From an uncultured Eubacterium sp. (GTDB lineage: Bacteria; Bacillota; Clostridia; Lachnospirales; Lachnospiraceae), in contig CAJTXO010000002.1 in the NCBI GenBank assembly GCA_910583555.1, forward strand, positions 157,006 through 221,005: a DNA stretch of 64,000 nucleotides, given 5' to 3'. The notes under the pieces are model-generated. The model ran no database searches and was not told the origin of the DNA. It saw only the letters and a program-made list of their open reading frames with translations. The stretch's first letter is position 1; each line of letters starts with the position of its first letter. Made by a program: the position numbers and the translations under genes. Shown here one piece after another: positions 25,684 to 33,466 of the stretch.

Positions 25684-26940
25684 TTGTCTCAGGAGCGAAG
25701 AAAAGGGTTTCTTTTTGGGATGCTGGCCGGGGCGGCACTCCTGCTCGGGGTGATCAGCGGGGCCCGGTATTTTGGCATCCAGCTCTATATATCGGGGTCG
25801 GCTACCCAGCAGGTACATGATAAGGCGAAAGTGATCGAACGGTGTATTGATGACTATTATCAGGGAGAAGTAAAAGACGAGGAACTGGCGAACGGCGCGG
25901 CAAAGGGAATGGTGAGCGCGCTGGGTGACAAATACTCCCAGTATTATACCGAAGTAGAATACGAAGAACTGATGAACGGCATCAACGGTTCCTATGTGGG
26001 CATCGGCGTTTCCCTCAAGCAGGAGGAAGACGGCGCCGTCATCGTAAAGGATGTTTCCGCGGGCGGCCCTGCGGCGGCGGCCGGCATTGAGAAAGGCGAC
26101 CGTTTCATGCGTGTGGACGGCCGGGAAGTTGCCGACATGACAATGGATGAGATGATTGCCATGATCAAAAAGGAAGGCAACGACGGAAGGACGATTACCA
26201 TTACGGTGGAGCGCGCGGTGAGCGGTGCGGAACAGAATGTGCCGGATGGTGCCGAACAAGGTGCGCCGGACGGTTCAGGACAGGATGTGCCGGATGGTGC
26301 AGAACAAGATGCGCCGAACGGGAAAGAACTGCTGGATCTGCAGGTCGTGTGCGGAAAGGTGGATGTCGTTTCGGTTTCGTCGAAGAAATTTGGAACGGTC
26401 GGATATATTAAGATCACGGAATTTGATAAAGAGACCGATGAGCAGTTCGGGACAGCCATCGAGAATATGAAGAAAGACGATGTGAGCGGACTCGTGATTG
26501 ACGTGCGGGATAATGGCGGAGGTTCTCTGGACACCGTGATCAAAATGCTGGATGAACTGCTGCCGGAAGGTGAACTGATCACAGAGAAAAGTAAAAAAGA
26601 GGGTGACAAAACTTATTATTCTACCGATGATACCAGTTTTGACCGCCCGGTCGCCGTGCTCATCAATGGAAACAGCGCAAGCGCGTCGGAAGTATTCGCC
26701 GGGACACTGCAGGCGAGAAAAGCCGCCACGCTCATCGGCACGCAGAGTTTTGGAAAGGGCATCGTCCAGACCGTGCTCTCGCTCGAGGGATCCTGCGGCG
26801 GCGGGATCAAGCTGACGACGGCGGAATATTTTCTGCCGGGCGGTATCAGCATACACAAAAAAGGCCTTGCGCCGGACATCGAGGTCGAAGACCAGGATGA
26901 CCAGCTGCAGAGGGCCTTGGAATTTCTGAACGGACTTTAA
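25684..26940 (+). CDS. C-terminal processing peptidase (S41, CtpA-type)
   Basis: A 418-residue membrane-anchored protease: N-terminal anchor (residues ~8-30), PDZ domain (~95-180, GSYVGIGVSLKQEEDG), S41 catalytic domain with Ser in NGNSASASEVFAGTL and Lys in GTQSFGKGIVQ. A non-family insert of four 8-residue units of the type GAEQxxPD (nt ~26223-26320) sits between PDZ and protease. TTG start at 25684 preceded by GAAGGAAG. It closes the ftsEX-envC-like operon, so it may process or degrade a division or wall protein. Its stop overlaps the stop of convergent argH by 3-4 bp, with no terminator between. Confidence 0.88.
   Translation: MSQERRKGFLFGMLAGAALLLGVISGARYFGIQLYISGSATQQVHDKAKVIERCIDDYYQGEVKDEELANGAAKGMVSALGDKYSQYYTEVEYEELMNGINGSYVGIGVSLKQEEDGAVIVKDVSAGGPAAAAGIEKGDRFMRVDGREVADMTMDEMIAMIKKEGNDGRTITITVERAVSGAEQNVPDGAEQGAPDGSGQDVPDGAEQDAPNGKELLDLQVVCGKVDVVSVSSKKFGTVGYIKITEFDKETDEQFGTAIENMKKDDVSGLVIDVRDNGGGSLDTVIKMLDELLPEGELITEKSKKEGDKTYYSTDDTSFDRPVAVLINGNSASASEVFAGTLQARKAATLIGTQSFGKGIVQTVLSLEGSCGGGIKLTTAEYFLPGGISIHKKGLAPDIEVEDQDDQLQRALEFLNGL
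26223..26320 (+). repeat. 24 bp tandem repeat inside the S41 protease gene
   Basis: Four in-frame units encode GAEQNVPD, GAEQGAPD, GSGQDVPD and GAEQDAPN, an acidic flexible linker between the PDZ and protease domains. Such units can change in number by slippage without breaking the frame. Confidence 0.75.
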
Positions 26941-28313
26941 CTTTCTTTTAAATATGTTTCATTCATGGCGATGACCTGTTTCATCGCCTGCTCGCCCGGG
27001 GCGCCGATCGTGTTCCGCCGGTCGACGCATGTTTTCATGGAAATGGCTTCATAAATATCCTCCTCAAAGACGGGGGATATTTTTTTGTATTCGCTGAGCG
27101 GAAGTTCGTCGAGTGAGATGTCTTTTTCAATGCAGGTCAGCACGAGCTGTCCGATGATGCCGTGTGCATCGCGGAACGGGACTCCGTGGTTGACGAGATA
27201 ATCGGCGGCGTCCGTCGCGTTCGTAAATCCGTTTTTGGCGCTGGCTTCCATATGTTCCGTGTGGAATCGCATCGTGGCGATCATGCCGGTAAAGAGGGAA
27301 AGACATCCCTTTACGGTATCGATCGCGTCAAATGTTAATTCTTTATCCTCCTGCATGTCCTTATTGTAGGCGAGGGGAAGTCCCTTCATCGTCGTCAGCA
27401 GGGAGAGCAGCGCGCCGTAGACGCGTCCGGTCTTCCCGCGCACGAGTTCGGCGATGTCGGGATTTTTTTTCTGCGGCATGATGCTGCTGCCCGTCGAGTA
27501 CGAATCGTCGATCTCCACAAACTGGTATTCGTTGGAGTTCCAAACAATGATCTCTTCGCAGAAGCGGCTCAAGTGCATCATGATCATGGACATGGCACTG
27601 AGCAGTTCGATCAGGTAATCGCGGTCGGAAACCGAGTCCATGCTGTTCAGAGTCGGCCCGTCAAAGTTCAGGAAGGAAGCGGTTTCCTCCCGGTCGAGCG
27701 GGTAAGTCGTACCGGCGAGCGCGCCCGCGCCGAGCGGACAGTAGTTCATGCGGTCGTAGATGTCCCGCAGCCGGCTGCGGTCGCGGCGGAACATTTCGAA
27801 ATACGCGCCGAAGTGGTGGGCGAGCGTGACTGGCTGGGCCTTCTGCAGATGGGTAAAGCCGGGCATATAAGTCGTCGTATGCGCTTTCATGATATTGTGG
27901 ATCGTCACGAGCAGCTCTTTTAACAGATCGTTGATGGCGACGATCTCATCCCGCGTAAACAGCTTCATATCCAGCGCTACCTGGTCGTTGCGGCTCCGTC
28001 CGGTGTGCAGCTTCTTTCCCGGTTCGCCGATCCGCTCGATCAGGTTCGCCTCCACGAAGCTGTGTATGTCTTCGTGTTCTTCGGTGATGGCGAGCGTTCC
28101 ATTTTCGATGTCTTCTAAAATGCCCTTGCACCCGGCGATGATCTGATCTCTCTCATCCGTCGTCAGGATGCCCTGCTTTTCGAGCATGGTGACATGGGCG
28201 ATGCTCCCCAGTATGTCCTGTTTATAAAATTTCTGATCAAAGGAAATCGAAGCGTTGAAATTGTGCACCAGCTGGTCCGTTTCCTTTGTAAAACGTCCTC
28301 CCCAAAGTTTCAT
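26937..28313 (-). CDS. argH: Argininosuccinate lyase
   Basis: A 458-residue fumarase/aspartase-superfamily enzyme that splits argininosuccinate into arginine and fumarate. It opens with MKLWGGRFTK, the standard ArgH start, and carries the superfamily signature GSSIMPQKKNPD with the catalytic Ser. HTGRSRNDQVALD is the substrate-binding segment. Start ATG 28313 is chosen; an upstream in-frame codon at 28370 would overlap the promoter. argG is not adjacent. Transcribed toward the ftsEX operon, tail to tail. Confidence 0.95.
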   Translation of the reverse strand: MKLWGGRFTKETDQLVHNFNASISFDQKFYKQDILGSIAHVTMLEKQGILTTDERDQIIAGCKGILEDIENGTLAITEEHEDIHSFVEANLIERIGEPGKKLHTGRSRNDQVALDMKLFTRDEIVAINDLLKELLVTIHNIMKAHTTTYMPGFTHLQKAQPVTLAHHFGAYFEMFRRDRSRLRDIYDRMNYCPLGAGALAGTTYPLDREETASFLNFDGPTLNSMDSVSDRDYLIELLSAMSMIMMHLSRFCEEIIVWNSNEYQFVEIDDSYSTGSSIMPQKKNPDIAELVRGKTGRVYGALLSLLTTMKGLPLAYNKDMQEDKELTFDAIDTVKGCLSLFTGMIATMRFHTEHMEASAKNGFTNATDAADYLVNHGVPFRDAHGIIGQLVLTCIEKDISLDELPLSEYKKISPVFEEDIYEAISMKTCVDRRNTIGAPGEQAMKQVIAMNETYLKES

Positions 28314-28360
28314 AAGCAAAACCTCATTTCTCTTGTATTTGGTGCTCTGACACCTATTTA

Positions 28361-28389
28361 ATAGTAACATGGTGTCTGCGGGATGTCAA
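28361..28389 (-). promoter_or_regulatory. argH promoter
   Basis: On the minus strand TTGACA (28389-28384), 17 bp spacer, TACTAT (28366-28361), 48 bp before the argH start codon. Confidence 0.75.
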
Positions 28390-28450
28390 CGAGGAGTGTG
28401 TCTCTTAAGCGGTAAGCGGGGAGAGGAATCTGTATTAGGTTGCAGATGGT

Positions 28451-30115
28451 CTACCCGATCAGCACTTCTTTCCCCCGGAACGCAAAGCCGTACTTGCGGA
28501 TGCGTTCTTTCTCGATCCCCTGCGATAAGAGCGTCTGTTCATAATTTTTTTCCGTGATCTGCGTCAGCGCTGCCTGTACGGTTTCTTCCAGTGAACATTC
28601 CCTGCGGGGATCATGAACTTTAAATTCCAGAATGATGCCGAGGTCATCGGGCTGCGTTGGCCGGAGCATCACATCATACCGTCCAAAGCCGCTTTCCCTG
28701 TTAGATGTCACTTCATAGCGGTCAATGAGATCCACGAGTAATCCCAGTACAAATCCGTGATAAAAACGCTCGGGGGTGGTTCTGGATGATGGTTTTTTCC
28801 CGCCGTCAAAGGAACTGAACAGTTCATCCGCAACGATACTCATGTACTCGTTCATGGATTCCACATCGTCTCTTAAAAGGGCTTTTATGAAATCATTGTA
28901 ATCAGCGCTGTTCTGTCGGAACCAGGTCTTTACCATTTTGAAAAATGTTTTTCGGATTTCATAATTCGTCAGTTCCAGTTCGTAGACTTCATCTACGATA
29001 CGGATTGTTTTCAGGTATCCGCTGGCGAGAAGAAGACTCCAGATCGAATTTTCATCCAGGTCCAGTTGAGAAAAAATGATCTCTTCATCGATTTCAGTTT
29101 TTATGGTGCCTCCTCGCAGCAGATCTTCAAACTGAATCTTGATGTCCCGGCTGCCTTTCCGGATCAGCTGGCTCACAAGTCCGTTGGAACTCGTATTGGC
29201 CCAATAAGGTTTTAATTTCTTTTTATCGAGAAAGCAGATGATCGACCACGGATTATAGATATCCGTCAACTGCCCGATCGTGAAACCATCGTACCAGTGC
29301 TTTACTTCGTCTTTGTTAGTCAATTCAAATTCATCCATGGCACGAAAAACTTCTTCCTCGGTAAAGCCAAAACAGGAAGCATACTCATTAGAAGTCGTGG
29401 TGACAACATTCAGGTTGTTCAGGTCAGAAAAGAGGGATTCCTTACTGACTCTCGTCACCCCTGTCATGATGGCCCGTTCCAGATAGGGATTTGTCTTAAA
29501 CGTATTATTGAACAGGTTCCGCGTAAAGGAGACCAGTTCGTTCCAGTACCCTCCGACATAGGCTTCCTGCAGCGGCGTGTCATACTCGTCCAAAAGGATG
29601 ATCACCTTTTTGCCATAGAAACGGCACAGATAATCGGATAAGCGGTGGAGTGCCATCGGTGCATCTTCCGGTTCCATATGGTCTGCCATCTGCTTAAAAG
29701 CCTTTTTTTCTCCTTCCGTCAGAACATCTGATTTTAGAAGAAAATAATTTTTTATATATTCGGTCTGCATGATCTCGCTAAACCGGCGTATCGTCATAGG
29801 ATAATTGGTTTCCTTGATTCCGGCAAATGACAGGAATATGACCGGGTATGTGCCCTGCAGTTTCCTGAATTTTTCTTCCTTCCAAATGTTCAGGCCGTGA
29901 AAGATTTCGTCCTGCCCTTTATACTTTATGCTGAAAAACCGATCCAGCATACTCATATTTAATGTCTTTCCGAAACGTCTGGGACGGGTGATGAGCGTAA
30001 CGATGTCAGTACTTTCCCACCACTCCTTGATGAAAAGGGTTTTATCTACATAAAAACAGTGATTGGAAATAAGGGCCCCGAAATCCTGTGCGCCGATCGA
30101 AACTGTTCTTGCCAT
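28451..30115 (-). CDS. AAA-ATPase-like / PD-(D/E)XK protein, copy 1
   Basis: A 554-residue protein of the PF09820 (AAA-ATPase-like) plus PF08011 (PD-(D/E)XK nuclease, DUF1703) type. The ATPase part has a Walker A variant LITRPRRFGKTLNMSM (Lys50), Walker B VIILLDEYDTPLQ and a sensor region MTGVTRVSKESLFSDLNN. The C-terminal nuclease motif is YDVML then ILEFKV (Asp481, Glu497, Lys499). This family is expanded in gut anaerobes and its biological role is not settled; defence, regulation and selfish-element roles have been suggested. The gene is followed by a tandem sibling (30206-31870). Between them lie only 90 bp. Residues 45-303 are encoded by the same nucleotides in both copies. Confidence 0.85.
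   Translation of the reverse strand: MARTVSIGAQDFGALISNHCFYVDKTLFIKEWWESTDIVTLITRPRRFGKTLNMSMLDRFFSIKYKGQDEIFHGLNIWKEEKFRKLQGTYPVIFLSFAGIKETNYPMTIRRFSEIMQTEYIKNYFLLKSDVLTEGEKKAFKQMADHMEPEDAPMALHRLSDYLCRFYGKKVIILLDEYDTPLQEAYVGGYWNELVSFTRNLFNNTFKTNPYLERAIMTGVTRVSKESLFSDLNNLNVVTTTSNEYASCFGFTEEEVFRAMDEFELTNKDEVKHWYDGFTIGQLTDIYNPWSIICFLDKKKLKPYWANTSSNGLVSQLIRKGSRDIKIQFEDLLRGGTIKTEIDEEIIFSQLDLDENSIWSLLLASGYLKTIRIVDEVYELELTNYEIRKTFFKMVKTWFRQNSADYNDFIKALLRDDVESMNEYMSIVADELFSSFDGGKKPSSRTTPERFYHGFVLGLLVDLIDRYEVTSNRESGFGRYDVMLRPTQPDDLGIILEFKVHDPRRECSLEETVQAALTQITEKNYEQTLLSQGIEKERIRKYGFAFRGKEVLIG
28452..28524 (-). repeat. Identical 73 bp 3' tract shared by both AAA/PD-(D/E)XK copies
   Basis: 28452-28524 and 30207-30279 read the same at every base (offset 1755) and encode the C-terminal ~24 residues (ERIRKYGFAFRGKEVLIG). 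The sequence between this tract and the long one at 29208 has diverged clearly. Confidence 0.8.
29208..29983 (-). repeat. 776 bp tract identical between copies 1 and 2
   Basis: 29208-29983 equals 30963-31738 with no difference that I can find by eye, including third codon positions. The borders are sharp: differences start at 29207/30962 and 29984/31739. It covers the ATPase core (codons 45-303) of both genes. Confidence 0.85.
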
Positions 30116-30205
30116 TTCTGCACCTCCGTTGCATGTTTGTCAGCGATATGTCATGTATATCATATATCATTTCATTACGGATTGATACGTTTTGCCGCCG
30201 GGCAT

Positions 30206-31870
30206 TTACCCGATCAGCACTTCTTTCCCCCGGAACGCAAAGCCGTACTTGCGGATGCGTTCTTTCTCGATCCCCTGCGCAAGGAGCGTCTGTTCGTATT
30301 TCTTTTCCGTGATCTGTTTCAGCGCTGCCTGTACGGTTTCTTCCAGCGAAGATTCGTCATCTGGGTCGTACACCTTAAATTCGAGGATCATGCCGTCGTC
30401 GCCGGCCTGTTTCGGATTCAGCATCACATCATAGCGTCCCAGACCGCTCTCGCGGTTTGACGTCACTTCGTAGCGGTCGGAAAGATCCACCAGAAGTCCG
30501 AGTACGAATCCGTGGTAAAATCTTTCCGGCATCGTAAACTCGGAAGGCCTGTTCCCCCCATCAAAGGAACTCGCCATCTCGAGCAGTACCCGGTTCATAT
30601 AGGCGTTCATTTCTTTCCGGTTTCCACGCAGAAGAGCTTTGATGAAGCCATTGTAATCACTGGCGTTCTCGTCAAACCAGTCCCGCACCATGTCCTCAAA
30701 CGTCTGCTGAACTTCATAGTTGGTCAGGGAGAGTTCGTACTCCCTTCCTTTGTTCGCTATGATCTTCAGGTATCCGGCGGCCAATAGCAGGCTCCACACA
30801 GCCCGCTCACTCCCGGAGAGCTGGTTAAATACCATTTCTTCATTGATCCTGCTGCAGATCGTCTGGCCCGACAGCAGGTGCTCGAAATCAATCTTGATGT
30901 CCCGGCTGCCCTTCCGGATCAGCTGGCTCACGAGTCCGTTGGAACTCGTATTGGCCCAATAGGGTTTTAATTTCTTTTTATCGAGAAAGCAGATGATCGA
31001 CCACGGATTATAGATATCCGTCAACTGCCCGATCGTGAAACCATCGTACCAGTGCTTTACTTCGTCTTTGTTAGTCAATTCAAATTCATCCATGGCACGA
31101 AAAACTTCTTCCTCGGTAAAGCCAAAACAGGAAGCATACTCATTAGAAGTCGTGGTGACAACATTCAGGTTGTTCAGGTCAGAAAAGAGGGATTCCTTAC
31201 TGACTCTCGTCACCCCTGTCATGATGGCCCGTTCCAGATAGGGATTTGTCTTAAACGTATTATTGAACAGGTTCCGCGTAAAGGAGACCAGTTCGTTCCA
31301 GTACCCTCCGACATAGGCTTCCTGCAGCGGCGTGTCATACTCGTCCAAAAGGATGATCACCTTTTTGCCATAGAAACGGCACAGATAATCGGATAAGCGG
31401 TGGAGTGCCATCGGTGCATCTTCCGGTTCCATATGGTCTGCCATCTGCTTAAAAGCCTTTTTTTCTCCTTCCGTCAGAACATCTGATTTTAGAAGAAAAT
31501 AATTTTTTATATATTCGGTCTGCATGATCTCGCTAAACCGGCGTATCGTCATAGGATAATTGGTTTCCTTGATTCCGGCAAATGACAGGAATATGACCGG
31601 GTATGTGCCCTGCAGTTTCCTGAATTTTTCTTCCTTCCAAATGTTCAGGCCGTGAAAGATTTCGTCCTGCCCTTTATACTTTATGCTGAAAAACCGATCC
31701 AGCATACTCATATTTAATGTCTTTCCGAAACGTCTGGGGCGGGTGATGAGTGTTACCTTATCCTCGCTTTCCCACCATTCTTTTATAAAGGTTGTCTTAT
31801 CCACGTAGAAATTATTTCTTGTGAGCAGTTCTCCAAAATCCTGCTCGCCAATCGATACTGTCCTTGCCAT
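30206..31870 (-). CDS. AAA-ATPase-like / PD-(D/E)XK protein, copy 2
   Basis: A 554-residue sibling of the gene at 28451-30115: same length, same ATPase motifs (Lys50 in RPRRFGKT, LLDEYDTP), same nuclease motif (YDVML, ILEFKV). It differs in residues ~9-38 (for example GEQDFGELLTRNNFYV) and ~326-530, which include most of the nuclease half and the linker. That pattern, identical core with different ends, suggests gene conversion or selection for variety in what the ends contact. Copy 2 is transcribed first. Upstream (31871-31990) is AT-rich and may hold the promoter. No transposase is nearby. Confidence 0.85.
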   Translation of the reverse strand: MARTVSIGEQDFGELLTRNNFYVDKTTFIKEWWESEDKVTLITRPRRFGKTLNMSMLDRFFSIKYKGQDEIFHGLNIWKEEKFRKLQGTYPVIFLSFAGIKETNYPMTIRRFSEIMQTEYIKNYFLLKSDVLTEGEKKAFKQMADHMEPEDAPMALHRLSDYLCRFYGKKVIILLDEYDTPLQEAYVGGYWNELVSFTRNLFNNTFKTNPYLERAIMTGVTRVSKESLFSDLNNLNVVTTTSNEYASCFGFTEEEVFRAMDEFELTNKDEVKHWYDGFTIGQLTDIYNPWSIICFLDKKKLKPYWANTSSNGLVSQLIRKGSRDIKIDFEHLLSGQTICSRINEEMVFNQLSGSERAVWSLLLAAGYLKIIANKGREYELSLTNYEVQQTFEDMVRDWFDENASDYNGFIKALLRGNRKEMNAYMNRVLLEMASSFDGGNRPSEFTMPERFYHGFVLGLLVDLSDRYEVTSNRESGLGRYDVMLNPKQAGDDGMILEFKVYDPDDESSLEETVQAALKQITEKKYEQTLLAQGIEKERIRKYGFAFRGKEVLIG

Positions 31871-31987
31871 ATTACACCTCGATAGTTTATGAAACGGGTT
31901 TGTTTGTCATTCAGAACTATATATAGTATAACATAATATACTTATTCTGGCAACTTTCTTTTTGATGGGAATTTTTTTGAATAAGCA

Positions 31988-32016
31988 TTGACAAAAACTC
32001 CTTTCGGAAGTAAAAT
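31988..32016 (+). promoter_or_regulatory. Promoter of the second Fn3 protein
   Basis: TTGACA (31988-31993), 17 bp spacer, TAAAAT (32011-32016). Just downstream, AAGCGTTT and AAACGTTT around CTA (32024-32042) form an imperfect inverted repeat in the leader. Confidence 0.75.
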
Positions 32017-32079
32017 AATTTTTAAGCGTTTCTAAAACGTTTATAAACAAATTTAATTTTTGAAAGGAGTTCATTGATC

Positions 32080-33318
32080 ATGAAAAATTATGTAAAGGCA
32101 CTGGCTGCTTTTGTGTTTGTGTTAGCGGCAATGATGTTTGTGCCGGTGACGTCTCAGGCGGAATTGAAGGCGCCGACAGGACTGAAGCAGACGAAAGCTA
32201 CTCGTACAAGCGCAGCATTTTCCTGGGATGCGGTACCTGGTGCGGATGGCTATTATGTGGCTGCCAGCACAGATGGTGAAAAGTATTCCCTTATTAAGGA
32301 TGCGGCGTTTTCTCCGTCTTATGAGGTTACAAATCTGAGTGCGGGACAGTCCGTGTACATCAAAGTGGTCGCCGTTTATGTGGACAGGGATACAGAAGAA
32401 ATCGAAATGTCGGATCTTTCCGAGGCGTTAGAGGTCGTTACTTCACCGGACGCAGCGGCTATGAAGGTAGACTGCACCGAACGCACGCTGAACACGCTTA
32501 CCTTTACGTGGAATGCCTGTGCGGGCGCTACCTCTTATGTCGTGTATGATTACAGCAATAAGCAGGTATTGACGACAGTGCCGGCTACGACTACTTCCTA
32601 TACGAGAACGGGTCTTGTTCCGGGTTCCAGCTATGGCATCGTGGTAGAGCCGGTTCGTACTTCTGCCAGCGGATTTGCGGCGTCGACGAATGTTTCGGGC
32701 CTGTACGACGTTTACACGAATAAGAGCGCGCCGGCGAAGCCGTCGACCAGCGACTTTTTTGTAAGTGTTCCGAGTACCAGTTCCAAAGCGGCAAGCTTTC
32801 TGGCAGTAGATGTGAGCCGTCAGGCTGCGGGATATGAGGTAGAAGTATACAAAGTAAAAGGCGGAAAGAAAGTGGCTACGCTGTCTGCGTCCAATGGCGT
32901 CCGCACGAACAGCATGTCATTCAGCAAGAATACGCCTTATAAATACCGCGTGAGATATTATGTCGTAAACGATGGGAAAAATACGTACGGCGAGTGGTCC
33001 GGATACAGGTATTTCTACCGTCAGTCGGTTTCCGGAAAGAAAAAATGGAGTACGGCAAGTAAGAACGCGAAAGTGACTCTGAAATGGAGCAAAGTAACGG
33101 GAGCGACCGGTTATACCGTATCTGTTTCCACAAGTAAAAACGGCAAGTATAAAAAGGTGAAAACTCTCGGAAAGAACAGCAAGGGATTTACCATCACGAA
33201 AATAGGTAAGAAAAAACTGCAGAAAAACAAATCTTACTACATTAAGGTTGAGCCAAAGCTCAAGGATGGCAAGACGAGTATTAAAAATGATACGACGGTT
33301 GTATATACCGCTTCTTGA
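32080..33318 (+). CDS. Secreted fibronectin type III repeat protein (paralogue)
   Basis: A 412-residue exported protein, paralogue of 14741-15952. Signal peptide MKNYVKALAAFVFVLAAMMF ending TSQAE. Fn3-type modules begin at APTGLKQTKATRTSAAFSWD, again near LNTLTFTWNACAGATSYVV, and at VTLKWSKVTGATGYTVSVS. The last ~70 residues are Lys-rich (KKVKTLGKNSKGFTITKIGK). ATG 32080 with AAAGGAG upstream; TTG 32074 is in frame but too close to the RBS. Own promoter and terminator. Role unknown; the cationic tail would suit wall association. Confidence 0.85.
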   Translation: MKNYVKALAAFVFVLAAMMFVPVTSQAELKAPTGLKQTKATRTSAAFSWDAVPGADGYYVAASTDGEKYSLIKDAAFSPSYEVTNLSAGQSVYIKVVAVYVDRDTEEIEMSDLSEALEVVTSPDAAAMKVDCTERTLNTLTFTWNACAGATSYVVYDYSNKQVLTTVPATTTSYTRTGLVPGSSYGIVVEPVRTSASGFAASTNVSGLYDVYTNKSAPAKPSTSDFFVSVPSTSSKAASFLAVDVSRQAAGYEVEVYKVKGGKKVATLSASNGVRTNSMSFSKNTPYKYRVRYYVVNDGKNTYGEWSGYRYFYRQSVSGKKKWSTASKNAKVTLKWSKVTGATGYTVSVSTSKNGKYKKVKTLGKNSKGFTITKIGKKKLQKNKSYYIKVEPKLKDGKTSIKNDTTVVYTAS

Positions 33319-33343
33319 TGTTTTTCACTGAAACATAGAGTAG

Positions 33344-33378
33344 AAAGGCCCGCATATGATAGCCGGGCCTTTTTTTTG
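33344..33378 (+). terminator. Terminator of the second Fn3 gene
   Basis: AAGGCCCG and CGGGCCTT form the stem around CATATGATAGC, followed by eight T. Strong intrinsic terminator. Confidence 0.92.
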
Positions 33379-33466
33379 CTATATTTGATACATAAAATAT
33401 AAATGAGCGGGCACAGCATACCATTCAGAAAGCGTGCGCGTAACATTTTGAAAAAGGGAAATAGGA

